Below are positions 55,779-63,488 of a stretch of 64,000 nt of DNA, piece after piece. Where the stretch lies: NCBI GenBank assembly GCA_943913655.1, contig CALTZA010000008.1, positions 1-64,000 of the forward strand, in the 5' to 3' direction. Under the pieces are notes generated by a model that was not told where the DNA came from, did no database searches, and saw only the letters and a program-made list of their open reading frames with translations. This DNA comes from an uncultured Francisella sp. Its GTDB lineage: Bacteria; Pseudomonadota; Gammaproteobacteria; Burkholderiales; Neisseriaceae. A program made the position numbers and the translations under genes. The number at the start of each line of letters is the position of its first letter. Position 1 is the stretch's first letter.

Positions 55779-57130
55779 ATGCATACCAATCAAGTAGTTA
55801 TACAACGCACCATCCAATTGATATTACTGATCAATATCTTCTTTCTAACATCAATCCACTGCATTTCCATGGCCAATCCATTAATCAAAATAGATAAAGG
55901 AGCAAAAAACCATCAACATTATACGGCACATACAACTTCTTCAAAAACAAAGCCTAAGAGATCATCTAATAGCCACTATTCTCACCATCAGCACACCAAA
56001 GCTGCTCATGCCAAATCAGGATCTAGACAATCTAGACCTAAACAATCAAAATTACTAGCAAAACATCACTCGGCACCACAACACACAACTCTCACCATCA
56101 GCACACCAAAGCTGCTCATGCCAAATCAGGATCTAGACAATCTAGACCTAAACAATCAAAAGTACTAGCAAAACATCACTCGGCACCACAACACACAACA
56201 AATAAGAGCCAAATCAGTAGTATAGCCTCAGATGGTACTACTCATAGCGAAAATAGAATAACCCAGCAATATGATCCCCTTACTTTACTAAAGACAGCAG
56301 ATCATTTACTCCTTGAACCCGGTGAGTATGGTCCAACAGAACCAGCAGAGCAAAAGAACTATCTGCAGCAAAAGCAAGAACAGCAGCTCAACAATATCAA
56401 TTTACACGCAGTTAACTGGGGGATTGATTTACTCAACAAATACTATCCTGTTGAAGAAAGTAGTCAGACAAATGCGTTTAACAGCGCTATTACCAATCAG
56501 CAAGGTAAATGTCTTGTTAGTCAATGCCCTATTGAGAAAACTACTTTGAAGGCTATTTTTGGTGCTGAAGAATATCGCAGCACAGTTTATAACGATGCAA
56601 CAGGTAAGCCTATTGTTGATAAAAGTAAATGGATAAGTGGCGCAACTATCGGCTACGGACATAAGATTAACAGCTTAAAAGAGTGGCTTAAATATAAAGA
56701 TGTTATTCTTACCGAGTCAGAAGCACGCAAGCTAGCAGACCATGATCTTTTAGAAGCAAGAAAGATACTTATAAAGTACATTACAGTTCCAATATCACAG
56801 AATGTATTCAATGCCTTATTATCCAGGGCTTATAATGGAGGATACTACGCTTTTCACACGGATCATTCTGATAATGGCTCTAATTTTATTGTCAATTGGA
56901 TTAATTCTGGTAAGGAACCAGATCCCAATAATGAACAATTTAGAAGAGCCTATCAAAAATTTAATACTTATCTTAGTCAATATAGTCATGGCGTTGAAAA
57001 TCGCCGGGTGATAGAGGAAGATATGATGAAAAATGATTATAACCAGCATGATACAAGGTACTATTGTCAAAGAAGTATATATTACACTAGCGAAAGCATT
57101 TGTATGAGTCATAGAAGAAGGAAGAAATAG
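55779..57130 (+). pseudogene. GH24-type lysozyme toxin gene, frameshifted by a 110-bp duplication
   Basis: Reading starts at 55779: an export signal or membrane helix (IQLILLINIFFLTSIHC), then a His/Lys/Ser-rich stretch. A tandem 110-bp repeat (not a multiple of 3) then shifts the frame and a stop follows at 56168. Beyond the repeat the other frame is open from repeat 2 to 57130 without a stop and encodes a linker (LNNINLHAVNWGIDLL) and a lysozyme domain: GAEEYRSTVYNDATG (catalytic Glu and Asp pattern), SGATIGYGHKI (Thr), FNALLSRAYNGG and ENRRVIEEDMM. With one copy of the repeat the gene is a single 413-aa protein. GH24 enzymes cleave the MurNAc-GlcNAc bond. An exported cell-wall toxin is inferred. 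The lysozyme part alone could start at 56546. Confidence 0.8.
55981..56200 (+). repeat. tandem duplication, two 110-bp units
   Basis: Unit 1 at 55981-56090 and unit 2 at 56091-56200, beginning CTCACCATCAGCACACC. They differ at only two places (T/G at 56052/56162, and the last base). Unit 1 encodes SHHQHTKAAHAKSGSRQ and SKLLAKHHSAPQHTT in frame. Confidence 0.95.
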
Positions 57131-57140
57131 GAGGTTATAC

Positions 57141-57548
57141 GTGTTAAAAAAAATATCAGTTGGGTTAGTAATAGGATTAATTTTAATTTCAGTCAGCCTG
57201 GCAGTATCTTTAAAGAAGTTCTCAATAAAAACCAAATATGTATCGTTTATGGAAACGCCGACTCGTTACATTTTAATAGATCGAGGTAAATATGAAGGAG
57301 ATATTGGCTCTCCTTGTGGAATTAACTATTATGAAATGGATAAGAAGACGGGCCGCTCTCTAATGATAAAAAATGGCGGTACTATTAATAATCGCCACAG
57401 CTATTCTTTTAAAGGTTATGAATTTAATACTGATAAACATAAATATTATTCTCTAAGTATGCAAGGAAGTGGTGGTGGTTTTGGCATAATTGATACCAAG
57501 GTTCAAAAACAACTTGCTTTAGAAGAATTAAGAGCTTATTTAAAGTGA
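57141..57548 (+). CDS. membrane-anchored putative immunity protein 1
   Basis: 135 aa. N-terminal membrane helix (SVGLVIGLILISVSLAVSL, residues about 5-23) with the rest periplasmic and beta-rich: SFMETPTRYILIDRGKY, GINYYEMDKKTGRSLMIKNGGTINN, HSYSFKGYEF. GTG start with a perfect AGGAGG six bases upstream and only 10 bp after the lysozyme stop, so translation is coupled to it. Similar over about 90 residues to the next protein. Position after a lysozyme gene and the periplasmic site suggest a lysozyme inhibitor or immunity protein. Family not recognised. Confidence 0.7.
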   Translation: MLKKISVGLVIGLILISVSLAVSLKKFSIKTKYVSFMETPTRYILIDRGKYEGDIGSPCGINYYEMDKKTGRSLMIKNGGTINNRHSYSFKGYEFNTDKHKYYSLSMQGSGGGFGIIDTKVQKQLALEELRAYLK

Positions 57549-57575
57549 TCAACACTGATTTAAGGAATAATTATT

Positions 57576-58040
57576 GTGAACAGACGGATTAATAGTAAGA
57601 AAATAATTAAATTATTGGCGGCTTTGTGCCTAAGCAACTTCGCTTGGGCTGATACGGCTGCGATAGATACAGTTACGTTCAAGCCAGGGGAAGGGCCTGT
57701 ACATACCTTTGAGACACCAACTAGAGCGATATTTGTAGATACCCGCAATTGTGATTTAAGTGGTATGGCTAAAATATGCTCTGGAAAAGTCATCTATAAT
57801 GAAATAAACAAAGATACAGGAAAGGCAATGATATTAAGAGGAGGAAGTAGCATTGATAGAGGTACAGGTTATCAGTTTATTACGCCCTCTCATAAACGCT
57901 ATTTGATGTATCAAGTAGGGGATAAAAAGCAAGCACGTTTTTATGTGATTGATAACAATAACAAAGTGATAGAAAAAGAAGAATTAATTGCTAACGACTT
58001 TAATGAAGAGAATACTGATTATTTTATATTGTATAAGTAA
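57576..58040 (+). CDS. periplasmic putative immunity protein 2
   Basis: 154 aa. Signal peptide (LLAALCLSNFAWA-DT), then FETPTRAIFVDTRNCDLSG, VIYNEINKDTGKAMILRGGSSIDRGTGYQF, KRYLMYQVGDKKQARFYVIDNNNKVIEKEEL. This parallels the preceding protein segment by segment (ETPTR.I..D, NKDTG.....GG, YQF/YEF), with an added Cys pair (NCDLS, KICSG). GTG start, AAGGA nine bases upstream, 27 bp after its neighbour. Same inferred role; the two may have different lysozyme targets. Confidence 0.7.
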   Translation: MNRRINSKKIIKLLAALCLSNFAWADTAAIDTVTFKPGEGPVHTFETPTRAIFVDTRNCDLSGMAKICSGKVIYNEINKDTGKAMILRGGSSIDRGTGYQFITPSHKRYLMYQVGDKKQARFYVIDNNNKVIEKEELIANDFNEENTDYFILYK

Positions 58041-58142
58041 GCAAAGCCTGTTAAGTTCATTAAACTAAAAAGCTATATCAATTGATTAGTGACTGTCCTG
58101 TCGAGTAATGATTCAGGACAATATTGATCCATAAACAGCAAC

Positions 58143-58912
58143 TGCTATCATCTAGTCCGCCTATGGCCAAACAAGAAGCAAACTTTACAAAATCTCTTAC
58201 AAGAACAGACTTTGCCAAAAAACGCAATTGATGAATCCATCCAAAAAATTACTCAATTGCAAAGTAAACAGCAAGTGATAGTTATACAAGAGCCCACACC
58301 TCAACACCTAGGACTAGCGAACTTATATTTTAGCAATGAGACAAATGGAAGAAACTGTGAAACAGACATGCATTATCACAGCTGGGATCCGGGAGGATTA
58401 ACCGGTACCTGTGCTCAGTTTTCTTGTGCTAAAGGAGGAATGGCAACCTACAAAGAGTACTGTCAGAGACATAATTGTATATTAAATTTCACAGGTGTCA
58501 CCAAACACAGCTGCAGTCAGGAATTTGTGCAACAGGTCAAGACTGTATGTGCTAAGAACAGAGGAAGATGTCAACAAGAATCGTATATGATGCTTTTGCA
58601 TATAGTTTCATCAAGTCAGCAAGAAGGAAGCTAGCAGATGTAAAGATAGGAGGCATAAGTATTGATTTTGATAGTTTAGATCCTCGAGTAAAGAGCCTGG
58701 TAATTGATAGAGAGGGGAACCAGACACAAAAAGGCATGCTGATGTTCAAAGAAGCCTTAAAGCATCACCATTTGACTGCATATTCACCAGTATGCGCCAT
58801 TGCCCATGCCTTTGCAGATGAGGCGACTACGAGCCCGTATATTCCGGAAAGCACAAGAGAAATTGTGTTTAAAAGGACCAAGATTAATATCAGTAAAATA
58901 GGGTGCCAATAA
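58143..58912 (+). pseudogene. orphan GDPGG-type lysozyme-like toxin C-terminus, frameshifted
   Basis: Coding sequence without a start is open from about 58143 (KQTLQNLLQEQTLPKNAIDES) and continues past 58212 through SWDPGGLTGTCAQFSCAKGGMATYKEYCQRHNC. A frameshift near 58,560 moves the frame to MSTRIVYDAFAYSFIKSARRKLADVKIGG, ISIDFDSLDPRVKSL, up to the stop at 58912. The WDPGG/TG.CAQ pattern resembles the GDPGG motif of a lysozyme-like family found in phage and secretion-system effectors; this assignment is tentative. No signal peptide or leader is attached, so it looks like a spare toxin cassette. Confidence 0.5.
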
Positions 58913-59343
58913 TGTATTTAATTATAAATAAGAAACTATTAGTTTTACTTTTGCTACTTACTTCAAAAATTAATTTAGCAAAACAAGGTGATTTTTTGCC
59001 TACCAAAAAGTTTAGACAATGTACAGATCATGCGAATAGCAATATGACCTCGCTATACCTTTGTATAAAGAAAAATAATGATTATTTAGAGAGAGTTATT
59101 TTTTATAAGCTAAAAAAAACTAATAACTATAATATTTTTTCTAGATGGAATCAGCTTAAAAAAAAGGCAAAACTACAATGTAGAAAGAGTCTTGCCAAAT
59201 TTGATGGTCAAGAGCAAGAGCTGGATGATAAAGATTTAAATGCGCCAGACTATTTAGCCTTAATGTATGAGTGTATTGGAAATAAATATTCTGATTTTAA
59301 TCGCTACTTTCTTAATGAACGCAGGAGGCTATATGAAAAATAG
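58912..59343 (+). CDS. exported LprI/DUF1311-like protein, possible lysozyme inhibitor
   Basis: 143 aa from the ATG overlapping the previous stop (TAATG). Signal peptide (LLVLLLLLTSKINLA-KQ). Mature part has four cysteines (RQCTDH, LYLCIKK, LQCRKS, YECIGN) with long helices and an RWNQLKKKAKLQCR region, the pattern of DUF1311/LprI proteins, some of which inhibit lysozyme. Likely an immunity protein to the orphan toxin before it. A GTG at 58903 is an alternative start. Confidence 0.55.
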   Translation: MYLIINKKLLVLLLLLTSKINLAKQGDFLPTKKFRQCTDHANSNMTSLYLCIKKNNDYLERVIFYKLKKTNNYNIFSRWNQLKKKAKLQCRKSLAKFDGQEQELDDKDLNAPDYLALMYECIGNKYSDFNRYFLNERRRLYEK

Positions 59344-59839
59344 ATTGTTACTATTACTTAGTGTAGGAAGCCTATTGCTATGTGGTTGTAAATCTGATTG
59401 TAAGACAAATCAACCAACACGAGGGGAGGAAAAGTCTACCCGAGTAAACAATGTTCATCAACTAGATCTTAGGCCAGCGACAGCGGATAATTGCATACAA
59501 ACAGAAGGAGATTATTTAACAGCACATTATTGTATTAATATTACAAATACAGGTGCTATGCCAGGAAAACATCATATATTAATGCAGATCTATCAGTTAT
59601 TCTCACCAGATGAGGAGAGAAAGAAAGTGTCTGCAACTGGAATATGGGCTTTTTATGCTGAACCAAATGAAGATAAACAATACGGCTACAAAGCAACAGC
59701 TAAAGATAGGTACTATGAAATTGATTGGAGTAAAGACACTACCTATTTTCGCATCTGGGATAAAGACCGCACTAAATTGATTGAAGAAGAACCAGTGATT
59801 AAAGTCCTGAATCTTTACTTAAAGAATAAACAAAGATAG
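59333..59839 (+). CDS. putative immunity lipoprotein
   Basis: 168 aa. Lipobox LLLCGC-KS at residues about 14-19. Mature part contains further cysteines (SDCK, DNCIQ, HYCIN) and beta-rich segments (YLTAHYCINITNTG, GIWAFYAEPNEDKQYGYK, TTYFRIWDKDRTKLIEEEP). ATG with AGGAGG six bases upstream, overlapping the previous gene by 11 nt. Family not recognised; context suggests a toxin-protecting envelope lipoprotein. Confidence 0.65.
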   Translation: MKNRLLLLLSVGSLLLCGCKSDCKTNQPTRGEEKSTRVNNVHQLDLRPATADNCIQTEGDYLTAHYCINITNTGAMPGKHHILMQIYQLFSPDEERKKVSATGIWAFYAEPNEDKQYGYKATAKDRYYEIDWSKDTTYFRIWDKDRTKLIEEEPVIKVLNLYLKNKQR

Positions 59840-60060
59840 TTCTTAGTTGCCCACTAAGCTTCGGCATTATCTGATGCTCTGCTCCACTATTACTGTTCAT
59901 TGGCTAGGTGATGCTATCTAGCGCCTATTAGTTATAAAAGCACAGCCATTACTCATTCATGTGGCGTTACCTCAATACCCTCCCTAAATGCTTGGCTGCA
60001 TTATTACTTGTTGTGCTAAGTGATATTATCTAGTATCTGCTTCTTCTAATAAGATATGGT
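59840..60060. other. spacer with diverged direct repeats
   Basis: No gene seen. Segments near 59,891-59,930 and 60,005-60,045 are similar to each other (TGCTATCTAGCGCCT and TATTATCTAGTATCT cores), and a third similar piece (TGCTATCATCTAGTCCGCCT) lies at 58,143-58,162. Confidence 0.4.
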
Positions 60061-60850
60061 GGGTTAAATAACATCGATCTGCAAGCGGTTAACTGGAAGA
60101 TCGATTTACTCAAAAATACCGTCTTGGGTTAGGACAAGTAATCTTCCAGCTGGTATAGCAAATACTCCAACCAGTCTACTTATGACAAGACAATGGGCAG
60201 ATGTTGCAAAGAACTCTCAGTAAACATAAGAGCAAACAGAAACAGATATAAACTAAAGATATACGTTATGAAATCTTAGAAAAAGATTTAGATATCGGTT
60301 TAATATACCCTAAAAAAACTGATGAGGCGAACAAGCAGTCCGAACAGTTAGAGATGATAAAGAAATAATAAAAACTATTATGATGTTGACAGGGTGGCAA
60401 CCGGGCGTAAGGATTTTCAGGAGATATGTGGACAAGGCTTTGGTCATTTATCCGCAGCGCATAAGTCGACTTGGGGCAGAAATTTGATTTCTTCAGGCAA
60501 AGGAGATCCTGGAGGAGTATCGACTGGTTTCTGGTCGATATCAGAGCTAACTATGAAAGACTTCAGATTGTGGTGCAAAAAACATGACTGCCGCTACGGC
60601 TCGAATTTGACTACAGCAAACCCTGGTACTCGAGTATTTCGTAAGCAAGCTGAGCTTTTTTAAAGGATTTACTTTTGAACAATATAATTTTACTTACGAG
60701 ACACATTATGAGAAGGTCATGGAAGCATTAAGAATAGTAAGGTATCCAGTTGATAACTTTCGCAAGCGGAGAAGGAGATGGTGTTTTCTCCGGCGGTACA
60801 GAACTTCTTTACCAGGGGAGAATTATTGAGCTGAGATGCTAAAGTTTATT
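60061..60850 (+). pseudogene. decayed module 2: leader linker copy plus GDPGG lysozyme-like domain
   Basis: Starts with a copy of the module 1 linker (LNNIDLQAVNWKIDLL at about 60,067-60,115; module 1 has LNNINLHAVNWGIDLL), then stops and shifts. From 60394 an open stretch gives HLSAAHKSTWGRNLISSGKGDPGGVSTGFWSISELTMKDFRLWCKKHDC (split), then in other frames TYETHYEKVMEAL near 60,700 and SQAEKEMVFSPAVQNFF near 60,765. GDPGGVS(Y/T)G, a later HY and a (S/W)..AVQ segment are the order seen in GDPGG-type lysozyme-like proteins. Clearly inactive. Confidence 0.6.
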
Positions 60851-61271
60851 CATATTGAAAATAAATATCCACCGACAGAAGATAATATTATGTCGCCAAA
60901 CTGTAATAAATTCTTGATAATGATTATTCACAAAAAAACTGGCCAACTTTTGAAACTAACAGGCCAAAAAAGAGAATAAAACAATAAAAGCTTATACATA
61001 ATTGATAGATACTAAGTAAAAGATAAAAATAAAAGTTACAAAATCGATCTAAGACATAGAAAGAGTGATTTAGATAGTAAAGATCTAATTTATTATCGAG
61101 AATGGAATAGATCAGACTAAAATCATTTGAAGAGAAAATGATCATACAGCCTTAAGGATATCTAAAAGTAGCAGCTATGTTGTCTCTTTTTAACAGCACT
61201 TAGTATATTAAGGAATTTTTCGCGTAATCAAGCGATATTTCTCTAAATTTATATTTAGGTGAGCAGTAGTC
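60851..61271. other. AT-rich spacer before module 3
   Basis: No intact gene. The last part (61,160-61,270) matches the region upstream of module 1, including a CTTTTTAACAGCACTTAGTATAT segment, so a promoter copy may have been here. Confidence 0.4.
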
Positions 61272-62006
61272 ATGGACAGCAACAACCAATTAGTTATACA
61301 ACATACCAATCAATATTATTGATAAGTACTTTCTTTCTAAAAATCAGTTACGATTAACTCCATTTCCATGGCTAAGTCAGTTAAAGAAACCGAAATTCAT
61401 CGATATTATGTAGCAAAAACAACTCATGCAAAACCAAAAAATAGTCATTTCATCATACTAATTATACTGAGTATCTACATACTAAAATTGCTTCTCCTAA
61501 ATCAAGACCCAAGCATCTAGATCTAAACAGTCAACACAATCCAGTACATCAATGACCAAGACTTACCTTAGTGAAGACAGATCATTTGTATACTAAGGCT
61601 CTAAAATTAGAAGTTACAAATGATATGACAGATAGAAACCTAATAACTTATCTGATAATTAAGACTATTCAATCAAGTGAAATTGCTAGAAAAAATGTAA
61701 GTTCTAGGTCTACAGGTTGGTGTGCAAAATATGTTAGATAAGTACTAAATACTGCTAAAATATCTATAGAAAAGTGCCAAGAGAGAGGTTGTGGATCAGA
61801 ATTTATAAAAGAAATAGCATTAACTTGTAAATATAAATCTTTCTCAAGCAAAAGCCGAAGATATTGTAATTCTTCAATCATCAAAAGGTATTAGTAAATC
61901 TGGGCATATGGCGATATATGATAATAAAGATTGGATATCAGATTTCACACAAAAGAGCTTTTATGTAGTCAAAAACTATATGGATAGCAGTATACTATTT
62001 ATATAG
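61272..62006 (+). pseudogene. decayed module 3: leader copy plus CHAP/BPSL0067-like amidase domain
   Basis: The first 110 bp from the ATG are a diverged copy of the module 1 leader (AATTAGTTATACAACATACC, then CTTTCTTTCTAA and CCATTTCCATGGC), now full of stops. The C-terminal part from about 61,674 reads EIARKNVSSRSTGWCAKYVR, stop, VLNTAKISIEKCQERGC, then after one frameshift QAKAEDIVILQSSKG, SGHMAIYDNKDWISDFTQKSF and ends at 62006. GWCAKYVR (nucleophile Cys) with GHMAIYD and WISDF is the signature of CHAP-like peptidoglycan amidases of the BPSL0067 kind, known among secretion-system effectors. One stop and one shift in the domain, so decay is fairly recent there. Confidence 0.7.
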
Positions 62007-62040
62007 AATTTTAACAATTATATTAAAGGAATACGTAAAT

Positions 62041-62420
62041 GAAACGGTTATTGACTTACTTGTATATTACTACTACTGACTATTAATCGAGTATATACCG
62101 CTAAAACAGTTCAAAAACATTATTATTAGTACTTAACTTGTATTGAAAAATCATAGAAAACCTTGTTACTTTACCAGCCAATTAATAACATCATACCGCT
62201 AATTTATTAAGAAGATTAACAGGAAAAGAATCTATAGAGGGAGATTATTTTACCGAAAGTCAGTATCTTGATAGTAACTATGCAAAACACACTTTTAAAG
62301 TGACACAATTCAAAACTATTAATAAACAACTAGTCTAAGTTACAGCCGCTATGAAATTACTTGAAGTTCTGAATATAATGGTACATTTATAACTACTACT
62401 CAGAAAGATGGGTAATATTT
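62041..62420 (+). pseudogene. remnant of a possible immunity gene
   Basis: Begins like an exported protein (ATG at about 62,040, MKRLLTYLYITTT, preceded by AAAGGAATACGTAA) but stops soon. A later frame near 62,215-62,340 reads TGKESIEGDYFTESQYLDSNYAKHTFKV, weakly like the EGDYLTAHYC part of the lipoprotein at 59333. Position after the amidase module fits an inactivated immunity gene. Confidence 0.35.
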
Positions 62421-62861
62421 AGAAAATTTCAAAGGTTAAGGATAGAATATTATGATTAAGGTTTGTATAGATATTTAAACTCTAATGTTGATTTTAATTT
62501 TAGAAAATAACAAATAGAAAATAAATAAAGTAACAGCATTAAATTAAGATTTATTGAAAAATTTTTTACGGATAGAAGATATCTGCAATAGTTCACCTAT
62601 TAGTTACTTTTTTACTATTTAAAACTTACTCGCACTACCAGGCATATTGGTAGAAAATAGACCAACTCCACATAAGCATAAACTCTTTAATAATAGTTCT
62701 ACGCGAAAAATTCATCTCTTTCCCCTATCTTTCCCCTAGTTTTTCTAGCGTCTGCATGCAAAGGGCACACAGCTGAAAAAGTGACTATGGCAATCATCAT
62801 AATATACGATGATTCCAATTTAGAAGGATGTGAACCTAAATGTGAAAGAGAGATAATATAA
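62421..62861. other. AT-rich spacer at island end
   Basis: No gene, RNA or clear hairpin recognised. Probably more decayed island DNA. Confidence 0.35.
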
Positions 62862-63371
62862 TTATATACCAAGCACTTGTCGTGCTCCTTTTGCTGCGCT
62901 GTCAAGAGGAGTTCCTGGTTGATTCTCTTCCCACTCATAAAATTGATTAGTTGCCGCGTTTTTATTAGTTGAATAGTTCCAGTAGTTTACAAAACATTTA
63001 ATTGCCTGTTGCACTTTGTTTTGTGCTGCAAAAACCAATCCAAGATTATTCCAGGAAGCACCGCGTTTGGGATTATGTTGTAAAGAAGCATATAGTGTTT
63101 TTTGGGCACGCGCTAGGTCTCCTGATAGATAATACGCATAGCCAAGATTACCCAATATCTCGGCACTGTTGCGGTTCATTGAATTAGCTCTTTTTAGTAC
63201 TTGAATTGCTGAAGATAATTGGTTTCTATGGATTAAATTAACAGCGTCACGATTTAATTGATAGGATTGGTTATAGTAGGTATTGTTGGAGTAGATGCTA
63301 GAACCGATCATCCAAGAGGATAGAGGCAATAAAAGCAAAGAAGCAAGTAGGTGCTTAAAACGAGAAATCAT
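62862..63371 (-). CDS. small exported TPR protein
   Basis: 169 aa from the ATG with GGAG nine bases upstream (MISRFKHLLASLLLLPLSS); ATGs at 63377 and 63386 are alternatives. Signal peptide, then about two and a half TPR units: AVNLIHRNQLSSAIQVLKRANSMNRNSAEILGNLGYAYYLSGDLARAQKTLYASLQHNPKRGASWNNLGLVFAAQNKVQQAIKCF (split across residues about 45-130). Likely a periplasmic binding or scaffold protein; partner unknown. Confidence 0.8.
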   Translation of the reverse strand: MISRFKHLLASLLLLPLSSWMIGSSIYSNNTYYNQSYQLNRDAVNLIHRNQLSSAIQVLKRANSMNRNSAEILGNLGYAYYLSGDLARAQKTLYASLQHNPKRGASWNNLGLVFAAQNKVQQAIKCFVNYWNYSTNKNAATNQFYEWEENQPGTPLDSAAKGARQVLGI

Positions 63372-63488
63372 AATCATATTCTCCATGTTAAGTTGAATAT
63401 ACTAATTATATCATTTTTAAGACGATCTTCTTTCTAGATTTTCTTGCAATACTGCTTGTTTTACGATAGTACAAAACCTTGGTTTTTA

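Noticed and set aside
56313..56549. Separate 78-aa gene inside the lysozyme region
   Set aside because: It is an out-of-frame shadow of the linker, whose correct frame runs without stops from repeat 2 into the lysozyme domain.
55779..57130. MafB or Rhs polymorphic toxin
   Set aside because: The leader has an export helix and a His/Lys-rich stretch but no YD repeats, no RHS core and nothing I recognise as the MafB DUF1020 domain.
61669..61884. 71-aa minus-strand frame in module 3
   Set aside because: It is the opposite strand of the amidase remnant, whose plus-strand motifs (GWCAKYVR, GHMAIYD) are clearly the biological signal.
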